Part shown: positions 1-9,356 of the stretch, one piece after another
Layout: each line of letters starts with the position of its first letter
Numbering within the stretch: the first letter of the stretch is position 1
NCBI RefSeq assembly: GCF_041080815.1
Contig: NZ_CP160205.1
Location: 1,488,001-1,552,000, forward strand
DNA length: 64,000 nucleotides
Reading direction: 5' to 3'
Source: Mucilaginibacter yixingensis
GTDB lineage: Bacteria > Bacteroidota > Bacteroidia > Sphingobacteriales > Sphingobacteriaceae
The notes under the pieces: generated by a model
Seen by the model: the letters and a program-made list of their open reading frames with translations, nothing else
What the model was told of the DNA's origin: nothing
The model's database searches: none
Made by a program: the position numbers and the translations under genes

Positions 1-1
1 G

Positions 2-778
2 CTGGTGACCAGCTCTGGTCCTGATCCGGATGGCGATCGTTTTAACTACCTTACTCAAACCATGCGTACCGAAAAAGCAGGATTTATTGACGAACACTAC
101 TACCGTCCGCCGGAGTGGTTCCTAAAAAATGCCAGCAGATACGATAACTACGAGCGCGGCGATACCAAAATATTTGCCGGTGAATATGCTTGTCATATCC
201 CTGATGCGTCGCAGAAAGATACCCGTCCCGAAAGTCATAATACCATCTGGGCCGCCGTTTGCGAAGCTGCGCTGATGACTGGCCTGGAACGTAACGCAGA
301 TGTGGTACAAATGGCATCTTACGCGCCGCTATTTGCCCGTACAGACGCCTGGCAATGGCGCCCAGACCTGATTTGGTTTGATAACCTGCACTCGGTGGCT
401 ACGCCTAACTATTACGTGCAGCAATTATTTGCAACCAACAGAGGCACGGCAGTATTGCCAACACACACTGATGGTAAGTCATTGGCTGGCCAGGATAGCA
501 TATACAGCAGCGCTACGCTTGACGCTGATAATCATCGCCTGATTATTAAGCTGGTCAATGCCTCGGCGTCGGTTAAAACCGTATCGGTAAATGTGCTAGG
601 CAATACAACCGGCAAAAAAGCAGAATGGATTCAGCTTTCAGGAACCGATAAGCTGGCTTTTAATAGCATCGATCATCCGGATGTGATTAAGCCGTCAAGC
701 CGCACTATTGCGTGGACAAGGGATAATAACTTGAAGCTGGATGGCGTATCTGTTAATGTGATTGTGGTGCCGTTGTAA
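2..778 (+). CDS. GH51 alpha-L-arabinofuranosidase, C-terminal part
   Basis: This is the C-terminal 258 residues of an arabinofuranosidase; the reading frame is open at the left edge, so the N-terminus and the acid/base half of the catalytic barrel lie outside the window. The string IDEHYY followed by PPEWF, then YDNYERGD and KIFAGEYA, is typical of the large GH51 type; the Glu of GEYA (about residue 60 of the visible part) is the expected nucleophile. After the barrel comes a beta-sandwich rich in short strands, usual for the C-terminal domain of this family. Its expected role is removal of terminal L-arabinose from pectic arabinan. A strong hairpin follows the stop codon. The GTG at 5 is an internal codon, not a start. 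It is distinct from the complete GH51 at 32.3 kb, being only distantly similar. Confidence 0.9.
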   Translation: MVTSSGPDPDGDRFNYLTQTMRTEKAGFIDEHYYRPPEWFLKNASRYDNYERGDTKIFAGEYACHIPDASQKDTRPESHNTIWAAVCEAALMTGLERNADVVQMASYAPLFARTDAWQWRPDLIWFDNLHSVATPNYYVQQLFATNRGTAVLPTHTDGKSLAGQDSIYSSATLDADNHRLIIKLVNASASVKTVSVNVLGNTTGKKAEWIQLSGTDKLAFNSIDHPDVIKPSSRTIAWTRDNNLKLDGVSVNVIVVPL

Positions 779-804
779 TACCAACAACCATATATAGCAA
801 AATA

Positions 805-870
805 GGAGAGGGATACTTTCTGAGCGATTATGCGTTCTGCATTATCGCCCAGGAAATATCCCTCTCTTTT
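805..870. terminator. bidirectional terminator between convergent genes
   Basis: Arms 805-833 and 839-866 form a long imperfect hairpin (GGAGAGGGATA pairing with TATCCCTCTC) with loop GTTCT, followed by TTTT on the plus strand. It separates the GH51 gene and the convergent metallophosphoesterase, so it can serve both strands. Confidence 0.8.
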
Positions 871-901
871 ATTTAGGATGTCACTTAATTAAAGTTTGAT
901 A

Positions 902-1879
902 TCAAGCCTTCTTGAGGCTTGTTTCATACAACATTTCTCCTTTATAGCTAATTGCTTTTACGGCAATCTCATTACTGTTGACGGAGAAATACATATATCC
1001 ATTTTCAGACTTTTCAAAACGGCTGTCAGGCACGCCTGTGCTTACCTGTGTTAACTCAGAGCCTGCACCCGAGATAAACTGATGTACAAAATCATTAGGT
1101 TTTAGATGCTGTAACGAGTGATCGTGACCAGACAAGTACAGATCTACTTTGTTTTTTACAAGAATTGGCGCCAATGCCTTGCGAATGGATAAGGTATCGT
1201 AGTTATTAATACGTGGCCCGGCAGTGTAAGCAGGGTGGTGGCCAACAACAATCTTCCATTTAACATCGGCAGAAGCCTCTTGCAAGGTTTTATCAATCCA
1301 TTCTAGTTGTTGTGTCGGATGCTGGCTGTCAATGTTGTAGATAATAGGTTGCGTATCAATCATCAGAAATAATACCTTACCGTTGTTATTGCCCAGCGAT
1401 ACCTCTTTTTTATAATAACGAGCGGGCATATTCCAGCGGCGGCTCACTTTGCTATAGCGTACCTGCGCATCCGGGTCGCAGTAATAATCATGATTGCCCA
1501 GTATGGCAAACCAGTCAACCTGCAGCGAGTGAGCCTTAAAAACATCCTCGAAAGAGTAATGCCAGGCCGGGTCCATTTCGCTTACCACGCCTTTTGGATA
1601 TATGTTATCGCCTGCAGAGATGATAAAATCAGTAGGATGATTTTTAGCCCAGTCTCCCATTTGTACGGCCAGTTCTGCCTGGTTATACTCGCCATTGCGG
1701 CCCCAGTCGCCAATAGCTAAAAAATTTAATGGATATCCGTTTGGCTGGCCGGTTATGGCCGATAGATCGGCGCTTTCCAGGTGAGTTACGGCTGGTTCGG
1801 CCAGCGCTTCAATAGGAGCAATCATAGAGCCGGCCAGCGCGGTGATGGCCGTATTCTTAACAAATTCTCTGCGGTTCAT
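902..1879 (-). CDS. Tat-exported metallophosphoesterase (purple acid phosphatase-like)
   Basis: The 325-residue protein has the five metal-binding blocks of calcineurin-like phosphoesterases in order: GDWG (57-60), GDN (90-92), GNHD (128-131), GHH (213-215) and GHDH (251-254). This matches tartrate-resistant acid phosphatase-like enzymes, which hydrolyse phosphomonoesters with a dinuclear metal centre. The N-terminus MNRREFVKN followed by a hydrophobic stretch and an Ala-rich cleavage region is a twin-arginine signal, so the enzyme is probably exported folded with its metals. The gene is transcribed alone, away from the pectin genes, with an AraC-type gene 131 bp upstream in the same direction but behind a terminator. 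Its substrate cannot be told from sequence, and its link to polysaccharide use is only positional. Confidence 0.88.
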   Translation of the reverse strand: MNRREFVKNTAITALAGSMIAPIEALAEPAVTHLESADLSAITGQPNGYPLNFLAIGDWGRNGEYNQAELAVQMGDWAKNHPTDFIISAGDNIYPKGVVSEMDPAWHYSFEDVFKAHSLQVDWFAILGNHDYYCDPDAQVRYSKVSRRWNMPARYYKKEVSLGNNNGKVLFLMIDTQPIIYNIDSQHPTQQLEWIDKTLQEASADVKWKIVVGHHPAYTAGPRINNYDTLSIRKALAPILVKNKVDLYLSGHDHSLQHLKPNDFVHQFISGAGSELTQVSTGVPDSRFEKSENGYMYFSVNSNEIAVKAISYKGEMLYETSLKKA

Positions 1880-1952
1880 AATTGGTATTTAGTAATGGCT
1901 TTGCTGATTTTTTTTGCCGCCTAAATATACCCGCCATATATTAATAAACAAA

Positions 1953-1986
1953 AAAGCCGGTGCAAACTTGCGCTGCAACCGGCTTT
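1953..1986 (-). terminator. terminator of the AraC-type regulator gene
   Basis: Read on the minus strand, AAAGCCGGTTGCA pairs with TGCACCGGCTTT around a short loop and is followed by a T-rich run. It lies just after the stop codon at 2011 and shields the phosphoesterase gene. Confidence 0.75.
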
Positions 1987-2010
1987 AAGGGTTTGGTTAT
2001 TTGTATGTAC

Positions 2011-2892
2011 TTACGATGCCACTTTGCGGAGGTAACCTGTGAGGTATTTCTGCTTATACTCGGAAGGCGTCATACCCGTTACCTTTTTAAAGTGACGATA
2101 GAAATTGGAGATATTGTTAAAGCCGCAATCGTAACAAATTACGTTGATGGTGTGCCGATTATCAATCAGCATACGGCAAGCCTGGCTAATGCGTACCTGT
2201 ATCAGGAATGATGAATAATTCTTTTTAGTAACCAGCTTAAAGTACCTGCAGAACGAAGTTTGGTTCAGGTTGCTGGATGCCGCCACCTCTTTCAGGCTAA
2301 TATTGCGTCTGAAATTGCTGAGCGTGTACTGGCAAATCTGATCCAGGCGATTCAAATCCGCGTCCTCTGATGAAAAAATGCGGTTTTCTGCCAGCGTAAT
2401 GGCCTCTTGCTCCCTGTCGTCTGTTAATGTTCTTAGTACAGACAGAAGCAGGATAATGCGCTCCAGACCATCAGCAATTAGCATGCGTTGCATCAGGCCT
2501 GCTAACACCGCTTTGGCTTTACCATTAATAACGATGCCCCTTTTTGCTTTTTCAAACAACACAGGCAGCTGATAAGCCTCAGGTAGACCGTTCAATGCCG
2601 GCCCCATGCAGTTTTGCCCAAACTGCAGAATGATGGATTGCGCGGGCGGGCCTTCCATATCAGTGTTAAAACGCCAGCTGTGGGGGAGGTGAGCGCCGAG
2701 CAATACCATTTCGCCATCGCTAAAATTGCTGATGTTATCGCCAATAAAACGTAGGCCTTCGCCCCGTATCACATAGTGCAATTCAAGTTCGGGGTGATGA
2801 TGCCATTGTTCCTGGTAATCTTCAGCAAAAAGCTGCTTAACGCAGTACGACTCATCAGAGCGGGTTACTACTTGTGACAGGAAAGGTTTCAT
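2011..2892 (-). CDS. AraC-family transcriptional regulator with cupin sensor domain
   Basis: The protein has 293 residues. The N-terminal half is a cupin-type sensor (HHHPELELHYVIRGEG, then a LPHSW segment near residue 90). The C-terminal 100 residues are a double helix-turn-helix of the AraC type (ISLKEVAASSNLNQTSFCRYF, then ICYDCGFNNISNFYRHFKKVTG, ending PSEYKQKY). Such proteins usually bind a sugar or sugar derivative through the cupin and activate nearby promoters. It points away from a 1.4 kb non-coding region that leads to the first SusC gene, so it may act there, though no binding site can be assigned. The start is the first ATG after an AT-rich leader. No signal peptide or membrane segment is present. 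Confidence 0.9.
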   Translation of the reverse strand: MKPFLSQVVTRSDESYCVKQLFAEDYQEQWHHHPELELHYVIRGEGLRFIGDNISNFSDGEMVLLGAHLPHSWRFNTDMEGPPAQSIILQFGQNCMGPALNGLPEAYQLPVLFEKAKRGIVINGKAKAVLAGLMQRMLIADGLERIILLLSVLRTLTDDREQEAITLAENRIFSSEDADLNRLDQICQYTLSNFRRNISLKEVAASSNLNQTSFCRYFKLVTKKNYSSFLIQVRISQACRMLIDNRHTINVICYDCGFNNISNFYRHFKKVTGMTPSEYKQKYLTGYLRKVAS

Positions 2893-3101
2893 GGTTTAGG
2901 TATTGATAAGATTGTGATAAGGTTAAGGTGAATATTGTTAGCTGGGCTAAAAGATGCATTGCATGCAGCGTAGCCCGCGTGGGGATAGGTTAGGCCCCCA
3001 GTGGTTTTTGTAAAAGAAAGTAAAGATTCATACATAAGTATCAGGTTTTGTTGGTTAGCACTTTCTTTAAAATGGTCGCAAAGAGCATATAATATCCCTG
3101 T

Positions 3102-3125
3102 AACACTGCAATCGATTGTAGTGTT
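3102..3125. promoter_or_regulatory. 24-bp near-perfect palindrome with CAATCGATTG core
   Basis: The 24-bp stretch reads AACACT, then GCAATCGATTGT, then AGTGTT. It equals its own reverse complement except for one pair of positions. The CG-centred core resembles LacI-family operators. The inner 14-mer TGCAATCGATTGTA recurs in reverse orientation at 19827-19840. No LacI-family gene is in the window. Confidence 0.6.
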
Positions 3126-3133
3126 GGGGTATT

Positions 3134-3158
3134 AATCAATGTCCGGCAGACATCGATT
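3134..3158. promoter_or_regulatory. inverted repeat next to the palindrome
   Basis: Arms AATCAATGTC (3134-3143) and GACATCGATT (3149-3158) match in 9 of 10 positions around a 5-base spacer. It lies 8 bp after the 24-bp palindrome and shares the ATCGATT half-site, so the two may be paired operator sites. Confidence 0.4.
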
Positions 3159-3967
3159 GGCAATACTTCTTTTGACTATTTGATTATTATTGGTTCCGGT
3201 TAACCTGCTGTAAGGATATGCAAGACAACACTACAAATATCTCCCACAGGCTCTATTGCTAACTTGCTATAATTATCCATTCTTTGTACAAAATTATCAT
3301 AACTTGTTATAAATTGTTCATTATTAGATATTTATGATTTGTTGACTAGTCTGATGCTTCTTTGATGAAAATCTATATGATTAAGAGATATGTTAGGCGA
3401 AAGCGAAGGGAGACAAAATGGTTTTTTTATGCCAACTTTTTTATTATAAATAATTGATTTTTAGATTTTTAATTAAAAATATATGGTCTAAAAATTATCA
3501 ATTAAAAGCTGGATTTTTGGCGGTTTTTATACTTTTTGAGGTCTTTTGGCAATCATTTCATCCCCCTAAATAGAACAAAATGCCCTACCTATGACTTGTG
3601 GCAGCATTGCTTTACTAATCTTATGTTGTTGGTTCCGCTTTGGTTTTTTGAATAATGGCCCGAGGAAAGGATTCCAGCGGTTCTGACTTACGGTAAACTT
3701 GTTGTGCCTTCTTTGTTCAAGTACGCCTGCTTAATAACAGATGATACTAGTCTTTTTGTACGATTTATGAAATTGCTGGAGCTTTTGTAAATCAATTAAT
3801 GTGTTGATATATAGGTGTTTGATTTGTTGTGTAAGTAGTGTGTTACTTGTATCATGATAAAATCCTACATCAAACTGCAAACAAAATATAACACCACCCC
3901 TCGTGTCGGCATAATTTTGAAATGAGTTTGATCTCTTACAATTACTAACCAAAACTTAATTAAAACG

Positions 3968-4084
3968 ATGAACCTGAATTACAACTTCGGCAGCGCCGGC
4001 TGGCTTGGCCTGTGTGTCCGGCAATTCCCCCCAACTACATTAAGCATTGCACCAGCGGTAGCTCCTTTGACGAAGGTATCCTAA
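3968..4084 (+). CDS. possible 38-residue small protein
   Basis: An ATG follows an A-rich leader of the kind seen before SusC genes (CCAAAACTTAATTAAAACG) and opens a 38-codon frame that starts MNLNYNFGSAGWLGL and ends in TAA. It resembles no family I know, has no signal peptide, and shows more G+C than the flanking DNA. It could be a leader peptide of the SusC operon, a gene remnant, or chance. The leader resemblance is the only positive evidence. Confidence 0.2.
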   Translation: MNLNYNFGSAGWLGLCVRQFPPTTLSIAPAVAPLTKVS

Positions 4085-4282
4085 CGTTTGGTGTTGTTTC
4101 TAGGGCCGCACGCCGGCCGCTTAGGGTAAGTCTGAAATTTATTGATCAGTTTTTACTGCCGGTAACAACGTAGCAAAACATTGGCAAAAATCAGGCTGAT
4201 TCGGTGTTTTATTACAATCGATTTCATTAATCCCGCATAGCTATTTAAGTAACCTTAAACAATAACCATCTAAACACAAAAA

Positions 4283-7200
4283 ATGAGAATTAAATTTTTA
4301 CTCAAAATCTCGGGGCTTTGCCTGCTGATTCTCGCCTGTGTGTCAATCGCTCACGCGCAGGTAAAGAAGATCACTGGTAAAGTGCTCGAAAAAAGTACCG
4401 GATTGGCAATGCCGGGTGTAACTATAACCGTTAAGGGCAAGTCTACAGTAACTGCAGCTAACCCTGATGGTACTTACAGCATCTCTGCCGATCCAACCAA
4501 AGACGTGCTTGTTTTCTCCTTCATAGGTTTTAAGAAACAAGAAGTGCCTATTCAGGGCAAAATGAATATCTCGGTTTCTATGGAAGACGATAAGTCTGAC
4601 CTTGACGAGGTGGTTGTAGTGGGTTATGGCGCTAAAAGAAAATCAGAGGTGATTGGCGCCGTGTCAACTATTAAAGCAGAAGAAATTGCCGATGTGCCTG
4701 CACCAGATATTGCTGCTGCGTTACGTAACCGTATTGCAGGTGTAGGAGTAAGTGTACAATCAGGCGCTCCGGGTGCCACCATTACGCTAAATATTCGTGG
4801 TGCAAGTATATCGCCTAACGCCGGCTCCGGTGCTACTGCAGAGCCATTGTATGTAATTGACGGTATTACTTCAACATCAGATCAGTTTGAAATGCTTGAT
4901 CCTACGATGGTTGAAGATATTACCATTTTGAAAGATGCTTCGGCTGCTATTTATGGTGCCAGCGGCTCTAAAGGTGTGGTATTGGTTACTACTAAAAAAG
5001 GTAAAATTGGTAAACCCAAGTTAAGCTACTCTGGATACTATGGTGTAAACGATGCTACCAGAAAACCTGAAATGATGGATGGTTATCAACTAGGTTTAGC
5101 TTATAACCAAAGTTTAGATCAGCAGGGTTTTGCTAACGGTAACAAGTACTTTACTAATAGTGATTTGCAGTACCTGAAAGATCACCCTGTTAAAAGCTGG
5201 TTTGATGAAGTTTGGAGAGCGTCTATCCAACAAAAACACAGTGTAACGTTGAGCGGCGGTAGCGATAAGATGACTTTCTTTATTGGCGGCGGTGTTCAAA
5301 ATGATGGTGGTAACTATATAGGCACTTACTATAACAGGAAATTTAGTTTCCGTAGTGGTTTGACCATGACTTTCTCTGACGCGTTGAAAGCAGACGTTAA
5401 CTTTAACGTAAGCTACAACAAGAAATACTCAGACATTGATGTTACTCCCGGCGATCAGAACTTCATGACAGCGCTGATTACCGTACCGCAATGGGTACCT
5501 ATCCAAATTAACGGCAACCCGGTATATTACTTAGGCGGTACTAATGGTACAACAACCATAAAAAACCCCCTGGCACAAATAAATTCTGGTTTTTACAACC
5601 TGAACCAGGCTTATAGCTATACACTTAATACTGCCCTTACCTACACCCCTAAAGCAGTACCGGGTTTAGCTCTGCGTTTCCAAATTGGCCAAACCGGTAA
5701 CTGGGGCGGTTCTGAGAAATATACAGCCCCATATAATTCGGCTGTATTTAAAATGACTGGTAGTAACGCGTTGTTTTATACCGATACTATTACCAGCTAT
5801 AAGGCCGGTATTGCACAAACAGATGCAAGATTGGCTAACTCTTACAGTAAAGGTACAAGCTATCAGGCTAACATTACACTTAACTATGCCAGATCATTTG
5901 GCAAGCACAGTGTAAGCGCATTAGTAGGTGGCGAGCAATCTGCCAGCAATAGCGATGGCCAGAGCGTTATGTGGCAAAATCAATTGGTTGCCAACCAAAC
6001 AGATTACTGGGCGTTTGATCAAACACAGTTTACTAATCAGGGCAGAACCAAGGCTGAGGCTATTAAACAATCATTCTTCGGTCGTGTAAGCTATGATTAT
6101 CAGAAGAAATATCTGATTGACGCTGTGGGCCGTTTTGATGCTTCGTCTAACTTTGCTACCGGTCATGCCTGGGGCTTTTTCCCTAACGTGGGTGTAGCGT
6201 GGAATATCTCTGAAGAGCCATTCTTTAAAAATTCAAAAGTTTTAAGCTTTGTTAGCTACCTGAAACTGAAATCAAACGTAGGTTTAACAGGTGACGACCG
6301 TACACTGGCTCGTTTGTGGCAGGCTAAATACAACGTGGATTTAGTGAACACCGGCTATCTTTTCGGTTCAGGAAATGCATCACAAGGTACGCTTAACCCT
6401 TCTCAGATACCTAACCCTGACATTACCTGGCAAAAGAAACGCACTGTTGACGTTGGTTTAGAGTCGTCATTCTTTAACAACAGATTAACTTTTGGGTTTG
6501 ACTATTTTCATGATTACATCTATGATGAGTTTGATAAAAACATAGATCAATCTTTCCCAATGTATGCTGGTTTTGTGGCGCCTACTATTAACCACGAGGA
6601 GCACCATACCTACGGTACAGAGTTTAGTATTGGTTATAATGACAGAATTACTAAAGACCTGCGTTTTAACACCAGCGTAAACTTTGGTTTCAGTTCCACT
6701 TATATTAGTCAGGTATATCTGGCTGCTGCCAAATTATGGTCAAACACCAATGGCGACTGGCAGTATGCCCTGGGTACAAATCAAAAAGTTTGGAACAGCG
6801 GCAATATCGGTCTTATCTCTCAAGGCATGCTGAAAACACAAGCCGATGTAGACAGACTATTAAAACAATACCCTAACTACACCATTTATGGTGCTACTCC
6901 GGAGGCCGGTTTCTTGTACTATAAAGACGAGAACGGCGACGGCAAGATTGATGATAGCGATATGATTCCGATGTTCTCAAAAGGAACAGATCCAATCATA
7001 AACCTGGGCCTTAATTTTGGCTTTGATTATAAAGGTTTCCAGCTCAGAACCAATATGGTTGCAAATATTGGTGGTAAAGTATTCTATGATTCAAAAGCGC
7101 TTGCCAAACCAACTCAATACCAAAACGTGCCTAAATTCTGGGATAATCGTTGGAGCCCTACAAATCCTGATGGCCTGTTCCCAAGGATTGATGACCCAGG

Positions 7201-7450
7201 GGCAGGAAAAACCTCTACTTTCTGGGCGCGTGATGCTACAATGATCCGTATTAACAACATGTCTTTATCTTACGGATTACCAGCTACACTTTTACAGCGC
7301 ACTGGTTTCTCAAGTCTGAGAATAGTGCTTTCAGGATATAACCTGTGGACCCTGGTTAATCCGCTGGGCTACAAAGATCCATATAGCTCATATATATATG
7401 ATTACCCAACTATCAGAACCGTTTCTGTTGGTTTAAACTTTGGATTATAA
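4283..7450 (+). CDS. SusC/RagA-type TonB-dependent outer-membrane transporter
   Basis: This 1055-residue protein imports oligosaccharides through the outer membrane with energy from TonB. It has a signal peptide (1-26, ending AHAQ), a CarboxypepD_reg-like domain (about 30-105), a TonB-box region DEVVVVGYG (108-116), a plug domain with LYVIDGI and LKDASAAIYGASGSKGVVLVTTKKG, then a long beta-barrel ending in the aromatic VGLNFGL. No N-terminal STN domain is present, so signalling through an anti-sigma factor is unlikely. SusD follows 14 bp later, with a third lipoprotein and a pectate lyase after that, which suggests pectic oligosaccharides as substrate. Length and layout are typical of the family. 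Confidence 0.96.
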   Translation: MRIKFLLKISGLCLLILACVSIAHAQVKKITGKVLEKSTGLAMPGVTITVKGKSTVTAANPDGTYSISADPTKDVLVFSFIGFKKQEVPIQGKMNISVSMEDDKSDLDEVVVVGYGAKRKSEVIGAVSTIKAEEIADVPAPDIAAALRNRIAGVGVSVQSGAPGATITLNIRGASISPNAGSGATAEPLYVIDGITSTSDQFEMLDPTMVEDITILKDASAAIYGASGSKGVVLVTTKKGKIGKPKLSYSGYYGVNDATRKPEMMDGYQLGLAYNQSLDQQGFANGNKYFTNSDLQYLKDHPVKSWFDEVWRASIQQKHSVTLSGGSDKMTFFIGGGVQNDGGNYIGTYYNRKFSFRSGLTMTFSDALKADVNFNVSYNKKYSDIDVTPGDQNFMTALITVPQWVPIQINGNPVYYLGGTNGTTTIKNPLAQINSGFYNLNQAYSYTLNTALTYTPKAVPGLALRFQIGQTGNWGGSEKYTAPYNSAVFKMTGSNALFYTDTITSYKAGIAQTDARLANSYSKGTSYQANITLNYARSFGKHSVSALVGGEQSASNSDGQSVMWQNQLVANQTDYWAFDQTQFTNQGRTKAEAIKQSFFGRVSYDYQKKYLIDAVGRFDASSNFATGHAWGFFPNVGVAWNISEEPFFKNSKVLSFVSYLKLKSNVGLTGDDRTLARLWQAKYNVDLVNTGYLFGSGNASQGTLNPSQIPNPDITWQKKRTVDVGLESSFFNNRLTFGFDYFHDYIYDEFDKNIDQSFPMYAGFVAPTINHEEHHTYGTEFSIGYNDRITKDLRFNTSVNFGFSSTYISQVYLAAAKLWSNTNGDWQYALGTNQKVWNSGNIGLISQGMLKTQADVDRLLKQYPNYTIYGATPEAGFLYYKDENGDGKIDDSDMIPMFSKGTDPIINLGLNFGFDYKGFQLRTNMVANIGGKVFYDSKALAKPTQYQNVPKFWDNRWSPTNPDGLFPRIDDPGAGKTSTFWARDATMIRINNMSLSYGLPATLLQRTGFSSLRIVLSGYNLWTLVNPLGYKDPYSSYIYDYPTIRTVSVGLNFGL

Positions 7451-7464
7451 AAACTTTTTTTAAA

Positions 7465-9351
7465 ATGAAAGTAATTAAGAATACTCAAAAAACTGCCGTA
7501 AAAAGCCTTGTTGCACTTTGCGCGCTTGCGTTAACCATGACAGGCTGCAGGAAGAACTTTATTACGCCTGACCACGCATCGATTGATGACCAGGCAATGT
7601 GGTCTGACCCGGGTGCAGTAAACCTTTTTATTAACGGTACCTATTTCAATATTATGCCAGATTATCCGTGGGAGGCAGCTGCTTACACGGTTGAATACGC
7701 AAGTGATGAAAACACCGGTTCTGCGCTTGATGCAACGGTGAAAAAAGTGTTAGGCGTAGGGGGGTATCTTACCTCAAACGACATCAAGATCATCGGTACA
7801 AAATATCAGAACACAACAAAAGGCGATAACAAATATTTCGAAATCGCGCGTTGTAACCTGGGTATCTATAACGTACCTAATAGTCCGTTTGATGCAACTA
7901 CTAAAAAGCAATACCTGGGCCAATTCTATATGCTCCGCGCGATGGATTATTTTGACCTGGTTAGAATGTATGGCGGTGTACCATTGATATTAAAACCACA
8001 AACACCAACAGACATAGATTTATCGGGCCGTAAAAGTGCAAAAACATGTTTCAACGCTATTTTTGCAGATCTAGACTCTGCTGCTACCAATCTTAACGGA
8101 GTAGTATGGAACGCCGCTACCGACTATGGAAGGCTAACCCAACTTGCGGCCGTATGTTATAAAGGCAGAGCAGCGTTAACTTGGGCCAGTCCGCAATTTA
8201 ACCCAACAGATGATGCTACGCACCCGTTTGACGCAACCCGTTGGGATTTTGCATTAAAAGCAAACGAAGCTGCTTACAATCTTTGTTTAGCTCAGGGCCG
8301 TGCGTTGATGAACTATTCTACACTGTTTCTAACAGAAGGTACTGCTAACACAGAAGCCATTATTGTTAAAGAGTATTCAAATACATTGCCAAAACGTTAT
8401 CAGGGTGTAGAGCAAAGAACCCGTCCAGCGGGTACGCTTACTGGTGGTAGCCCTTCTGATTTTTATGTAGCATCGCAAAAGCTGATGGATGCATATACAA
8501 TGGCTGATGGTACTCCTATTACCCAGGCAGGTTCTGGCTATGATGCCGATATGTATTTCGTTGGCCGCGATCCACGATTCGCTCAAACTATTGCTTATAA
8601 TGGTTGCCCTTGGAAACTGAGCGGTATTACCGGTAGGATACAATGGAGCTATCCGGGTGAGATTGAGGGCGCTGCAACCAAATTATACTACTGTAAACGT
8701 TTTTCAGACCCTAACCTGGCGGCATCTTCTGTACCAGCTGGTACCAATGACGTAGGTGGTAACGGTTTAGATTGGATTGAGATGCGTTTTGCCGAAGTGA
8801 TTTTGAACTATGCCGAGTGTTTAAATGAAACCGGTAACCTTAGTAAAGCCAAAGATATGGTAAGACAGCTGAGATCTTTCCGCGGTATATCACAAGGTAC
8901 TCATGACTACGGACTGGACTTTGCCGCCAGCAAAGACCAAATGCGCGAGTTGATTTATAATGAGCGTATGGTAGAGTTTGCATTTGAAGGAAAACGTGGC
9001 TGGGATTTAAGAAGAACCAGAAGATTGCATTTATTAACCGGTAGTTTCCTTACTACTACAGGCGAGCAACTTTCTGCAACCAATACAGCAGCTAAGAAAA
9101 CGCAATTGGAAGCTTATATAACCGGTTCTACCAGCGTTCGTAACCGCGATACACTGCAGGTAAACAAAAGAAGCAGCTACCGCTATTTCTTTACACACAA
9201 TCTTGTTGCCGGTGATCCTAAAAACCCTGTAAGTATCCCTGCTAACCAGTGTTATTTCTATGCTTTACCAAGTACTTTCTTATTGTCGTCACCAACGTTA
9301 GACCAGACTCTTGGTTGGGATAACGGTACTTTTGACCCTCTAAAAGACTAA
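7465..9351 (+). CDS. SusD/RagB-type surface glycan-binding lipoprotein
   Basis: The protein has 628 residues with a lipobox MTGC (Cys 28). It then has the helical TPR-like fold expected of SusD proteins: the N-terminal segment with QAMWSDPGAVNLFINGTY, the ARCNLGIYN helix, and FYMLRAMDYFDLVRMYGGVPLI. The RagB C-terminal region contains LRSFRGIS and YNERMVEFAFEGKRGWDLRR. SusD forms the lid on its SusC partner and binds the glycan at the cell surface. It lies 14 bp after SusC and 5 bp before the next gene, clearly one transcript. It is longer than many SusD proteins (about 500-550), with extra sequence before the C-terminus. Confidence 0.95.
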   Translation: MKVIKNTQKTAVKSLVALCALALTMTGCRKNFITPDHASIDDQAMWSDPGAVNLFINGTYFNIMPDYPWEAAAYTVEYASDENTGSALDATVKKVLGVGGYLTSNDIKIIGTKYQNTTKGDNKYFEIARCNLGIYNVPNSPFDATTKKQYLGQFYMLRAMDYFDLVRMYGGVPLILKPQTPTDIDLSGRKSAKTCFNAIFADLDSAATNLNGVVWNAATDYGRLTQLAAVCYKGRAALTWASPQFNPTDDATHPFDATRWDFALKANEAAYNLCLAQGRALMNYSTLFLTEGTANTEAIIVKEYSNTLPKRYQGVEQRTRPAGTLTGGSPSDFYVASQKLMDAYTMADGTPITQAGSGYDADMYFVGRDPRFAQTIAYNGCPWKLSGITGRIQWSYPGEIEGAATKLYYCKRFSDPNLAASSVPAGTNDVGGNGLDWIEMRFAEVILNYAECLNETGNLSKAKDMVRQLRSFRGISQGTHDYGLDFAASKDQMRELIYNERMVEFAFEGKRGWDLRRTRRLHLLTGSFLTTTGEQLSATNTAAKKTQLEAYITGSTSVRNRDTLQVNKRSSYRYFFTHNLVAGDPKNPVSIPANQCYFYALPSTFLLSSPTLDQTLGWDNGTFDPLKD

Positions 9352-9356
9352 AACAA

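Larger units (their letters stand above)
2893..4282. other. 1.4 kb non-coding region upstream of the first SusC gene
   Basis: No convincing large gene is present. The region is strongly AT-rich around 3260-3510 and has GC-rich patches near 3980-4120. It holds the palindromes at 3102-3125 and 3134-3158, a partial copy of the same core (CAATCGATTT) at 4215-4224 about 60 bp before the SusC start, and a possible 38-codon reading frame at 3968-4084. The length and the operators suggest regulated divergent promoters or a long leader, but no conserved RNA element was recognised. Confidence 0.6.

Noticed and set aside
3731..3952. A 73-codon minus-strand frame in the long gap before SusC
   Set aside because: No signal peptide, no family resemblance, and an AT-driven composition; likely chance.
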